Part shown: positions 1 through 5,618 of the stretch, in pieces | Layout: every line of letters begins with the position of its first letter | Numbering within the stretch: position 1 is the first letter of the stretch | Assembly (NCBI GenBank): GCA_016297165.1 | Contig: JAEDHF010000118.1 | Span: 1 to 5,618 of the forward strand | Length of the DNA: 5,618 nt | DNA from: Oscillospiraceae bacterium | GTDB lineage: Bacteria; Bacillota; Clostridia; Oscillospirales; Ruminococcaceae | Direction: 5' to 3' | The notes under the pieces: generated by a model | Told to the model about the DNA's origin: nothing | Database searches by the model: none | The model's input: only the letters and a program-made list of their open reading frames with translations | Translations under genes and position numbers: made by a program

Positions 1-26
1 AGGACAGGCTCATCTGCTCTTAACAT
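1..26 (-). CDS. Start of an unidentified divergent gene (5' end only)
   Basis: Reading the minus strand from position 26, an ATG opens a frame of eight full codons (MLRADEPV) that runs off the left edge of the window. It is supported by a purine-rich ribosome-binding site, GGAGGAG, at 35-29 on the minus strand, just upstream of the ATG, and by a good minus-strand promoter at 62-90. Other ATGs between promoter and this site (for example at 38) hit stops within a few codons, so this is the best start. Eight residues are too few to name a family, so no function is proposed. The main doubt is the rather short distance (4 bases) between GGAGG and the ATG. Confidence 0.5.
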
Positions 27-28
27 AG

Positions 29-35
29 CTCCTCC
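29..35 (-). promoter_or_regulatory. Ribosome-binding site of the divergent gene
   Basis: On the minus strand this reads GGAGGAG, a near-perfect Shine-Dalgarno sequence. It precedes the ATG at 26 by 4 bases if GGAGG is taken as the core. It is the main reason for reading 26-24 as a start codon. Confidence 0.5.
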
Positions 36-61
36 ATAAATTATTCGTCATTATGCGCCTT

Positions 62-90
62 ATTATATCATATTTCCCTTCAAAAGACAA
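62..90 (-). promoter_or_regulatory. Minus-strand sigma-A type promoter with extended -10
   Basis: On the minus strand, TTGTCT (90-85, 4 of 6 matches to TTGACA) is followed by exactly 17 bases and a perfect TATAAT (67-62). TGA lies immediately before the -10, which makes it an extended -10 (TGN-TATAAT). Transcription should begin near position 55 and run left into the partial gene at 26, leaving a leader of about 30 bases. This is a motif-based prediction. Confidence 0.7.
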
Positions 91-205
91 GACGGCTTTT
101 AGAAGGAAGGCGGGATTATCTGCATTCTTATTTGACGGAAAAGAGGTCTGAGGGGGTGTATGTGAAATATATTGAAAACGCCTACCGAAAACCCGAAAAA
201 TTGTA
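91..205. other. Intergenic spacer between divergent promoters
   Basis: This stretch separates the two outward-facing promoters. An open frame does continue upstream of the first operon gene through it, from a TTG at 132 or a GTG at 162. The GTG is preceded by AGGGGG at 151-156. However, it lies upstream of the -35 element of the operon promoter and its translation looks unlike a DnaD-protein N-terminus, so I treat it as non-coding. I see no convincing RNA fold, operator or terminator here. Confidence 0.55.
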
Positions 206-234
206 TTGCAAAATCCCGATTTTTGTGATATACT
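206..234 (+). promoter_or_regulatory. Operon promoter, sigma-A type with extended -10
   Basis: TTGCAA (206-211, 4 of 6 matches to TTGACA) is followed by a 17-base spacer and TATACT (229-234, 5 of 6 matches to TATAAT). TGA directly precedes the -10, giving an extended -10 (TGN). The predicted transcription start is near 241, so the mRNA leader before the ATG at 273 is about 32 bases, just enough for a ribosome-binding site. It is the only strong promoter I see for the five genes downstream, so it probably drives the whole operon. Confidence 0.75.
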
Positions 235-260
235 ATTATGGTATGTCAGATTCTTTAAGA

Positions 261-266
261 AAGGAG
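261..266 (+). promoter_or_regulatory. Ribosome-binding site that fixes the dnaD-like start
   Basis: AAGGAG lies 6 bases before the ATG at 273, an ideal distance. The in-frame ATG at 243 has no such site and sits almost on the predicted transcription start. This site therefore decides the start of the first gene. Confidence 0.85.
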
Positions 267-272
267 CTTTAT

Positions 273-1226
273 ATGGGCTACAGAATAAATCCCGACCTAT
301 GGAAGGGCGTTTTCGCCGTACCGAACGAAATAGTTGACAGCTATATAAAGCTCGCTTCGGAAAGCCGGCTTAAAATTCTGCTTTGTCTCCTTCGATATTC
401 CGAGGTTGACCTTTCCCTCGAACAGCTTTCGGAGCTTACGGGAATAAACAATACTGCCGACATAGAGGACAGCCTTCTTTTCTGGGAAAACCGGGGAGTA
501 ATCTCGAAAAACGGAGCGGAATTCTCCCCCGTTACGCTTACTGCCCAAAAACCGACAGTCAGCGACGAAGCCGCAGCAGCAAGAGCCCACCTAAAATCGG
601 AAACAGTCTTTCCGCCTAAGGAAATTGCCTCCGCTATTAAGGGTGATAAGGCGGTTAAATACCTTTTCGGTGTTTTTGAGGAGCTTGCAGGCAGACCGAC
701 AAAGCACGCCGAGCGTAATACGCTTATGATACTGATTGACGAGATACAGCTTCCCTGTGAGGTTGCGGTAATGCTGGTACGCTACTGTTTTTCTATAGAT
801 AAGCCCAGTCCCTCATATATGAAATCCGTTGCCCTCGACTGGTACAATAACGGTATTGATACTCTCGATAAGGCGGAGGAACGTATAAAGTATCTGAGCG
901 ATAAGATACATTTTGAAAATAAGCTGAAGAAGAAATTCGGTATGACCTCGGCCTTCTCCGCTAGACAAAAGGAAATGATTGAGGAATGGAGTAAACTCGG
1001 GCTTAGCGACAGTCTTTTTGACGCCGCCTATGACGCTACCCTTAACGGTACGGGAAAGCTAAGCTTCCCCTATATGGATAAAATCCTGCGAAAATGGCAC
1101 AGCGAGGGTATTACCGACCCCTCAATGCTTCAGAATAAAAAGAAAAGCGATACCGCCTCCGAAGAATCCTCTTTCAGCATAAGCGATATCGAACAGACCG
1201 CATACGGAAGGTACAGTAAAAAATGA
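273..1226 (+). CDS. DnaD-domain replication initiation (primosome) protein
   Basis: A 317-residue protein of the DnaD/DnaB family of low-GC Gram-positives, which remodel DNA and help recruit the replicative helicase and its loader at the origin and at stalled forks. Residues about 15-85 look like a winged-helix-type N-terminal region. A low-complexity linker (about 90-112) leads to two DnaD-type helical domains at about 120-200 and 222-285. Each ends in the family's Y...W...GI signature: Y182/W190/G194-I195 and Y267/W275/G279-I280. The tail (about 286-317) is polar and probably disordered. The frame is open back to a TTG at 132, but ATG 273 is chosen because it follows AAGGAG by 6 bases and the operon promoter lies inside the longer version. 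The next gene encodes a helicase loader and overlaps this stop by 4 bases, which supports a primosome role. Family assignment is confident; the exact counterpart (DnaD or DnaB of Bacillus) is not resolvable. Confidence 0.9.
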   Translation: MGYRINPDLWKGVFAVPNEIVDSYIKLASESRLKILLCLLRYSEVDLSLEQLSELTGINNTADIEDSLLFWENRGVISKNGAEFSPVTLTAQKPTVSDEAAAARAHLKSETVFPPKEIASAIKGDKAVKYLFGVFEELAGRPTKHAERNTLMILIDEIQLPCEVAVMLVRYCFSIDKPSPSYMKSVALDWYNNGIDTLDKAEERIKYLSDKIHFENKLKKKFGMTSAFSARQKEMIEEWSKLGLSDSLFDAAYDATLNGTGKLSFPYMDKILRKWHSEGITDPSMLQNKKKSDTASEESSFSISDIEQTAYGRYSKK

Positions 1227-2206
1227 GCTTCGACAGTAAATACTTCAATATAGCCGAAAATGAGCTTAGCTTAATAAAACAGCGTAACGCCCGTATTCTT
1301 GTTGACCGTGAGATGGAGATAGCGAAAAAGCACCCGGATATTGCCGCTATCGAAAAGGAGCTTTCCGAGACTACGGGAAAGGTTATCGCCCTTATTGCAG
1401 AAGGCTCTCCCGACATTTCCGCAAGGCTCAGCGAGCTTGAAAACAATAACCTTTTCCTGCAGGAAAAACAGAGGGCGCTTTTAGTAAAAAACGGCTACCC
1501 TGCGGATTATCTTGACCTTGTATATACCTGCCCTTTATGCAGGGACAGCGGAATTTACGAGGGAAAGCGCTGTAAATGCGTTATGGAGATAGTTAAAAGA
1601 GCCGCCGCCGAGGAGCTTAACCGTTCCTCTCCTATGCAGCTTGCAGGCTTCGGGGAATTCAGCCTTAATTACTACGACGATAAGGCTCCTACAATGCTGG
1701 GCTGTACCGCAAGAGAGGCTATGGAGGAAAATCTTTCCTTCTGCAAAAGCTACGCCGAGGATTTCCACCTGCCGACGAAAAGCATTCTTATGAGAGGAAA
1801 GACGGGGCTCGGAAAAACCCACCTTTCCTTAAGCATCGCTTCCGTCGTAATCGAAAAGGGCTATAGCGTTATCTACGGCTCCGCCCCAGATTTATTCAGA
1901 CGAATCGAAAAGGAGCATTTCAGCAATTCCGGGGAGGATTCGGTTATTGAGGCATTGGAAACTGCGGATTTACTTATTCTTGACGATATCGGTGCAGAAT
2001 TCGAAAGTAAATTCTATAACTCCGTATTCTACAACATTATCAATAACAGACTTAATGCCTCGCTGCCCACAATTATAAGCACAAATCTCGACCTTTCCGA
2101 AATAAAGGAGCGCTACGGCGACAGAATTACTTCAAGGCTTCTGACAATGGAAAACCTCATTTTTGTGGGAAGCGATATAAGAATATTAAAAAGCAAGGGG
2201 AACTAA
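1223..2206 (+). CDS. DnaC/DnaI-like AAA+ helicase loader
   Basis: A 327-residue ATPase that would load the hexameric replicative helicase onto single-stranded DNA, in the cytoplasm. The N-terminal part (about 10-90) is helical and charged, probably a coiled coil. It is followed by a likely zinc-binding knot, C103-x2-C106 and C117-x-C119. The AAA+ domain spans about 160-325: Walker A GKTGLGKT (192-199), Walker B LLILDD (250-255), a sensor-1 like ISTN (285-288), and R301/R305 in DRITSRL as arginine-finger candidates. Size and layout match DnaI of Bacillus (about 310 residues) rather than the shorter IstB transposition ATPases, and no transposase is nearby. The ATG overlaps the upstream TGA (ATGA). 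A weak GGAAGG lies 11 bases upstream, so translation is probably coupled to the DnaD-domain gene. That gene pair is the natural partner for a loader. I leave the symbol empty because dnaC and dnaI are used interchangeably for such proteins. Confidence 0.9.
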   Translation: MSFDSKYFNIAENELSLIKQRNARILVDREMEIAKKHPDIAAIEKELSETTGKVIALIAEGSPDISARLSELENNNLFLQEKQRALLVKNGYPADYLDLVYTCPLCRDSGIYEGKRCKCVMEIVKRAAAEELNRSSPMQLAGFGEFSLNYYDDKAPTMLGCTAREAMEENLSFCKSYAEDFHLPTKSILMRGKTGLGKTHLSLSIASVVIEKGYSVIYGSAPDLFRRIEKEHFSNSGEDSVIEALETADLLILDDIGAEFESKFYNSVFYNIINNRLNASLPTIISTNLDLSEIKERYGDRITSRLLTMENLIFVGSDIRILKSKGN

Positions 2207-2209
2207 AGA

Positions 2210-3532
2210 ATGAACAGACTTGTGGCAATAGTGGGCAGACCGAATGTCGGAAAGTCCACTCTATTCAATAAGCTTATCGGGCAGCGTCTCTCTATCGTAG
2301 AGGACACCCCCGGCGTAACAAGAGACCGTATCTACGGTAAGTCGGAATGGCGGAACAAGGGCTTTATGCTGGTTGATACCGGCGGTATCGAGCCCGATTC
2401 AAAGGATATTATCCTCTCTCAGATGCGCGAACAGGCGCAGCTCGCTATCGACAGCGCCAGCGTTATCATTTTCGTTGTGGATATTACTACGGGTATGACC
2501 GCTAACGACGAAAACGTAGCTTCAATGCTTCTTAAGAGCGGTAAGCCCGTTGTACTCTGCGTGAATAAATGCGATACTCTCGGCGCTCCGCCTCCCGAAA
2601 TATATGAATTCTATAATCTCGGTCTCGGCGACCCTATCCCCGTTTCCTCGGTACATGGTCATGGTACGGGCGACCTTCTTGACGCAGTATTTGATTTAAT
2701 GCCCGAGGAGGACGAGGAGGATTATGACGATTCTCTTATAAAGGTCGCCGTTATTGGTAAGCCTAACGCAGGAAAATCCTCCCTTATCAACAAAATCGCA
2801 GGAGAACAGCGTGTTATCGTTTCGGATATTGCAGGAACTACAAGGGACGCCATTGATACCGTTATCGAACGAAACGGAAACAAGTACGTCTTTATCGATA
2901 CGGCAGGAATAAGGCGTAAATCAAAGATTACCGAGAATATCGAGCGTTTCAGTATTCTAAGGGCATATATGGCGGTTGACAGAGCGGACGTCTGCGTTAT
3001 CGTAATCGACGCCAACGAGGGCTATACCGAACAGGACAGCAAGGTAGCAGGCTATGCCCATGAGCAGGGTAAGGCCTGCGTCATCGCAATAAATAAATGG
3101 GACTCTATCGAAAAGGACGATAAGACCATGAACGAGTTCAGAAAGAAGCTTGAAATAGACTTCTCCTTTATGTCCTACGCTCCCTTTGTGTTTATTTCCG
3201 CCCTTACGGGACAGCGAATTGACAAGCTTTTCGAGCTTATTAACTATACCGCCGAGCAGAATGCAAGACGTATCACAACTGGTATGCTTAACGATCTCTT
3301 AAGCTATGCAACCGCAAGAGTTCAGCCCCCCTCCGATAAGGGAAAGCGCTTAAAGCTCTACTATATGACTCAGGCTTCCACAAAGCCGCCTACATTCGTA
3401 ACCTTCTGCAACAGCAAGGAGCTTTTCCATTATTCCTATCGCCGCTATCTCGAAAACCAGATAAGAGAGACCTTCAGCCTTGACGCTACCCCTATAAGAA
3501 TGGTAGTAAGAGAACGGGGAGAGGACAAGTAA
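2210..3532 (+). CDS. der: Ribosome assembly double GTPase Der (EngA)
   Basis: A 440-residue essential GTPase with two G domains in tandem, which binds the 50S precursor and is needed for late large-subunit maturation. G domain 1 shows GRPNVGKS (9-16), the switch PGVTRDR (34-40), DTGG (56-59) and NKCD (119-122). G domain 2 shows GKPNAGKS (183-190), AGTTRD (208-213), DTAG (230-233) and NKWD (295-298). The domains are joined by a very acidic linker (about 165-174). The C-terminal KH-like domain (about 354-440) contains the typical KLYY and PPTFV stretches and ends in the usual PIR...R-R tail. All key motifs are intact and the length is that of Bacillus Der (436). The ATG lies 3 bases after the helicase-loader stop, with AAGGGG 9 bases upstream. 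There is no sign of its own promoter, so it is likely co-transcribed. Confidence 0.98.
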   Translation: MNRLVAIVGRPNVGKSTLFNKLIGQRLSIVEDTPGVTRDRIYGKSEWRNKGFMLVDTGGIEPDSKDIILSQMREQAQLAIDSASVIIFVVDITTGMTANDENVASMLLKSGKPVVLCVNKCDTLGAPPPEIYEFYNLGLGDPIPVSSVHGHGTGDLLDAVFDLMPEEDEEDYDDSLIKVAVIGKPNAGKSSLINKIAGEQRVIVSDIAGTTRDAIDTVIERNGNKYVFIDTAGIRRKSKITENIERFSILRAYMAVDRADVCVIVIDANEGYTEQDSKVAGYAHEQGKACVIAINKWDSIEKDDKTMNEFRKKLEIDFSFMSYAPFVFISALTGQRIDKLFELINYTAEQNARRITTGMLNDLLSYATARVQPPSDKGKRLKLYYMTQASTKPPTFVTFCNSKELFHYSYRRYLENQIRETFSLDATPIRMVVRERGEDK

Positions 3533-3542
3533 AGGAGAAAAA

Positions 3543-4214
3543 ATGGACAAATTATTCTTAAATATCATCTGTTATGCTGCGGCGGTTATAATTCCCTATC
3601 TCTTAAGCGGCGTAAATTCAGCCATTATCGTAACAAAAATCAAATCGGGACAGGATATAAGAACCCTCGGAAGTGGAAACGCAGGACTTACTAACACCCT
3701 CAGAACACAGGGTAAGCTTGCGGCGGTATTCGTTCTTTTAGGGGATATCTTAAAGGGTGTTCTTTCTATTGTATTTGTTTCCCTTATATTTAAGCTTGTT
3801 CTCGGAGTTGATACCTACTCCCATGAAGCGGCTTATACCTGGATAAACTATCTGGCAGGAATTTTCGCCGTTCTCGGTCATATCTTCCCTATCTACTACG
3901 GCTTTAAGGGCGGAAAGGGTATTCTTGTTACCTTTGCGGCTATGCTGGCGATAAACTGGATACCTGCCCTTATACTTCTCGGTATTTTCGGCATTATCGT
4001 AGCTATTACACGCTATGTATCCCTCGGCTCCATTATTGCCGCTATATGCTATCCCGTGGCAGTATATATCTTCTCGGTACTCCAGAACGACCCTTCGGCA
4101 GTATTAAATCTTATCCTTTCGGGACTTATCGGCGCTATGCTGGTATTCATGCACCGCACAAACATTAAAAGACTTCTTAGCCACAGCGAGAAAAAGCTCG
4201 GGCAGAAAGGCTGA
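3543..4214 (+). CDS. plsY: Acyl-phosphate:glycerol-3-phosphate acyltransferase PlsY
   Basis: A 223-residue integral membrane enzyme that transfers the acyl group from acyl-phosphate to glycerol-3-phosphate, giving lysophosphatidic acid, the first step of phospholipid synthesis in bacteria using the PlsX/PlsY route. All three family motifs are present: GSGNAGLTNTLR (43-54), GHIFPIYYGFKGGKGI (112-127) and HRTNIKRLL (204-212). Hydrophobic segments lie around 5-25, 60-88, 102-118, 128-155 and 160-200, consistent with the family's multi-pass topology. Motif 1 has Leu where many members have Ala (GATN), while the Ser, Asn and Arg positions are kept, so activity is expected. AAAGGAG at 3531-3537 overlaps the Der stop codon and precedes the ATG by 5 bases. 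The acyl-phosphate-making partner PlsX is not in the window. Confidence 0.97.
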   Translation: MDKLFLNIICYAAAVIIPYLLSGVNSAIIVTKIKSGQDIRTLGSGNAGLTNTLRTQGKLAAVFVLLGDILKGVLSIVFVSLIFKLVLGVDTYSHEAAYTWINYLAGIFAVLGHIFPIYYGFKGGKGILVTFAAMLAINWIPALILLGIFGIIVAITRYVSLGSIIAAICYPVAVYIFSVLQNDPSAVLNLILSGLIGAMLVFMHRTNIKRLLSHSEKKLGQKG

Positions 4215-4217
4215 ACT

Positions 4218-5273
4218 ATGAAAACATATCCTTTAAACGAGAAGAACGTAAAGCTAATCGGAAGAACAGAAGGCTACGGCGATAAGCTCCTTTGCTCCCT
4301 TTCGGGAACGGGCTTTGAATTTAGCTTCAGGGGCAGAGAATTCATAATCACCGTTACAGGCGGCACCGAGGCGAAGAATATGCCCGATAACGAAGGTAAC
4401 TGCGCCCGTTTCGCCGTTTACATAAACGACGAAAGAAAAGCGGATATCCTTATGGACGAGGAAGAAAAAAGCTACGGCTGGGGCAGTGACGAGGTAACCT
4501 CCTGCACAGTCAGATTTATTAAGCTTTCGGAATGCGCTATGTCGGGGGGACTTTGCGTTTCTCTTTCGGCAGAGGGCGAAATAAAGCCCACCCCGGAGAA
4601 GCCCTTTAAAATCGAATTTATCGGCGACTCTATAACCTGCGGCTACGGCGTTGACGACCCGGTAGCGGAGCATCATTTCAAGACCGCCACAGAGGATTTC
4701 ACAAAGGCTTATGCCTACAGAGCGGCAAAGCTTTTAGACGCAGATTACAGCGCTTTCTCCATAAGCGGCTACGGTATCATTTCGGGCTATACCACCGAGG
4801 AAATACCCTTGGACCAGCTTGTTCCCCCTTATTATGAAGCTGTCGGATTTTCACACGCGGAGTTCGTTAACGGAAAGAAGCCCCAGGATATCCCCTGGGA
4901 TTTCAGCCGCTATGTTCCCGACCTTATCGTAATTAACCTCGGCACCAATGACGCAAGCTACTGCAAGTCAATTCCCGAACGCTGTGAAACCTTTGCGGCT
5001 GAATATTTTAACTTCCTTAAGGTTGTCCGTAAAAATAACCCCGGTGCAAAGATACTTTGTTCCCTTGGAATTATGGATAATACCCTTTGCGAATATGTTG
5101 AAAAGACAGCGGAAAGGTTCGCCGCTGAAACAGGGGACAAAAGGATTTATACCCTTCGTTTCTCCACACAGGACGGCTCTCTCGGCTATAGTGCCGACTG
5201 GCACCCCACCGAGGCAACACAGATAAGAGCTTCGGAAGAGCTTGTGGCTAAGATTAAAGAGATTATGGCGTAA
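4218..5273 (+). CDS. Two-domain SGNH/GDSL esterase, CE2-like, cytoplasmic
   Basis: A 351-residue predicted serine esterase. Residues about 1-125 form a beta-rich N-terminal domain; about 130-350 are an SGNH hydrolase domain. Visible blocks are FIGDSIT (134-140; nucleophile S138), SGYG (183-186; Gly of block II), LGTND (241-245; Asn of block III) and DWHPT (327-331; D327 and H329). A beta-sandwich before an SGNH domain is the layout of carbohydrate esterase family 2, whose characterised members remove acetyl groups from plant polysaccharides. There is no signal peptide or membrane segment, so this one should work in the cytoplasm, for instance on imported acetylated oligosaccharides; that substrate is inference. 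The ATG follows the PlsY stop by 3 bases, with AAAGG 7 bases upstream, so it is translated from the same mRNA, and it is the last gene before the terminator. Hydrolase class is sure; the CE2 assignment is moderate. Confidence 0.88.
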   Translation: MKTYPLNEKNVKLIGRTEGYGDKLLCSLSGTGFEFSFRGREFIITVTGGTEAKNMPDNEGNCARFAVYINDERKADILMDEEEKSYGWGSDEVTSCTVRFIKLSECAMSGGLCVSLSAEGEIKPTPEKPFKIEFIGDSITCGYGVDDPVAEHHFKTATEDFTKAYAYRAAKLLDADYSAFSISGYGIISGYTTEEIPLDQLVPPYYEAVGFSHAEFVNGKKPQDIPWDFSRYVPDLIVINLGTNDASYCKSIPERCETFAAEYFNFLKVVRKNNPGAKILCSLGIMDNTLCEYVEKTAERFAAETGDKRIYTLRFSTQDGSLGYSADWHPTEATQIRASEELVAKIKEIMA

Positions 5274-5278
5274 AATAT

Positions 5279-5311
5279 GGGACTGTTCCGGTTCGGAGCA
5301 GTCCCTTTTTT
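5279..5311 (+). terminator. Intrinsic terminator of the operon, probably bidirectional
   Basis: GGGACTG (5279-5285) pairs with CAGTCCC (5299-5305). The stem extends inward through TTCCG/CGGAG with one G-T wobble, giving 12 base pairs around a 3-base GTT loop. Six T residues follow (5306-5311). It starts 5 bases after the esterase stop codon. On the minus strand the same hairpin is followed by ATATTTTA, a weaker U-tract, and it lies directly after the stop of the converging recD2-like gene, so it can serve both transcripts. Confidence 0.93.
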
Positions 5312-5618
5312 AGTTATTCTCTTTAAGCAGCGCCTTTATACAGGAATAGCGAAGAGTCTTTCTGTCGTTTTCAACCATGGCGGAAACGGCGGTACGGCTG
5401 CCCACAACGATAAGTATTTCCTTAGCCCTTGTAACGCCTGTGTAAAGGAGATTTCTGTATAAAAGCTGGGGAGTGAACAATGTCAGCGGCATTATTACCG
5501 CCTTATACTCGCTGCCCTGACTTTTATGAATTGTAATGGCGTAGGCGTGTTCAAGTTTATTAAGCATTTCCGTGGTATAAATCGCTACCCTTCCGTCGAA
5601 ATCAATGGTAAGAACGGA
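5310..5618 (-). CDS. recD2: RecD2-type (RecD-like) DNA helicase, C-terminal part
   Basis: The frame is open from the right edge of the window down to a TAA at 5312-5310, giving 102 residues of a larger protein whose start lies outside. It begins in a fragment with the FDGR sequence typical of the SH3-like insertion of RecD2. It continues into the superfamily 1 helicase motif V, AYAITIHKSQGSEY, and motif VI, LLYTGVTRAKE, which holds the arginine that contacts ATP. The end (RYS.IK.LL) matches the usual C-terminus of the family. RecD2 proteins are 5'-3' helicases working in DNA repair without RecBC. Because the motif spacing fits an intact C-terminus, the gene is cut only by the window, not broken. 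An internal ATG at 5567 is not the start, since conserved sequence continues upstream of it. It converges on the operon and shares its terminator. RecD2 rather than another UvrD_C_2-type helicase is likely but rests on this fragment. Confidence 0.88.
   Translation of the reverse strand, partial: SVLTIDFDGRVAIYTTEMLNKLEHAYAITIHKSQGSEYKAVIMPLTLFTPQLLYRNLLYTGVTRAKEILIVVGSRTAVSAMVENDRKTLRYSCIKALLKENN

Noticed and set aside
191..226. A-rich and T-rich stretches (CGAAAAAT ... ATTTTTG) that could pair as a hairpin
   Set aside because: The stem would be short and AT-only with a long loop, and the T-rich arm is part of the promoter spacer; it is better explained as promoter DNA.
333..352. TTGACA close to TATATA early in the first gene
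   Set aside because: The two hexamers are only a few bases apart, so they cannot form a promoter; no -10 is found at the proper distance.
1174..1446. A 90-codon minus-strand frame over the junction of the first two genes
   Set aside because: It is antisense to two well-supported genes, rich in serine as expected from shadow translation, and has no ribosome-binding site that I could support.
1223..2206. Helicase loader considered as an IstB transposition ATPase
   Set aside because: No transposase, inverted repeats or target duplication are seen. The N-terminal coiled-coil and cysteine region and the DnaD-domain neighbour fit a DnaI-type loader.
2655..2676. Tandem CATGGT units giving a small imperfect palindrome
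   Set aside because: It encodes the G5-region stretch VHGHGTG in Der and spans about 20 bases; coding constraint explains it.
3216..3250. TTGACA followed by TATACC inside der, as a possible internal promoter for plsY
   Set aside because: The spacer between the two hexamers is about 20 bases, too long for a sigma-A promoter, and there is no extended -10. It lies in conserved coding sequence.
4254..4676. A 140-codon open frame on the minus strand
   Set aside because: It lies wholly inside the SGNH esterase gene, whose translation shows clear family motifs. The opposite frame has no recognisable domain and no promoter; it is a shadow of codon bias.
5277..5462. A 61-codon plus-strand frame after the esterase
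   Set aside because: It begins inside the terminator hairpin and runs antisense to conserved RecD2 helicase motifs, so it is not a gene.

Overview
The window reads as a stretch of chromosome from a gut-type Gram-positive anaerobe of the Clostridia, most probably an Oscillospiraceae/Ruminococcus relative. The evidence is the gene content (a DnaD-domain protein next to a DnaI/DnaC-type helicase loader, then Der and PlsY), strong purine-rich Shine-Dalgarno sites, intermediate GC content, and the character of the proteins. The taxon is an inference from recognition, not a search. I found no mobile element, CRISPR array, tRNA or rRNA.

Layout. Positions 1-272 are a divergent promoter region. A minus-strand promoter with an extended -10 (62-90) drives a gene of which only the first eight codons lie in the window (26 down to 1). 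A plus-strand promoter with the same architecture (206-234) drives the main operon. The operon runs 273-5273 with almost no gaps: a DnaD-domain primosome protein (273-1226), a DnaC/DnaI-like AAA+ helicase loader (1223-2206, 4-base ATGA overlap), the double GTPase Der/EngA (2210-3532), the acyl-phosphate:glycerol-3-phosphate acyltransferase PlsY (3543-4214), and a cytoplasmic two-domain SGNH/GDSL esterase resembling CE2 carbohydrate esterases (4218-5273). It ends at a strong intrinsic terminator (5279-5311). Beyond it, on the minus strand and converging on the operon, is the C-terminal end of a RecD2-type helicase (5310-5618, truncated by the window edge), whose stop codon lies in the terminator's T-tract.

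How the genes fit together. The first two products would act at replication initiation or restart, loading the replicative helicase. Der supports maturation of the 50S ribosomal subunit, and PlsY makes lysophosphatidic acid for membrane phospholipids. The operon therefore places helicase loading, ribosome assembly and membrane synthesis under one visible promoter. The SGNH hydrolase at the end is the accessory member, and its substrate cannot be read from the sequence.

The region is mostly ordinary housekeeping DNA. The points most worth a second look are the correct start of the first gene, the matched divergent promoters, the esterase in the operon's last position, and the shared convergent terminator. 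I see no evidence of an undescribed system.
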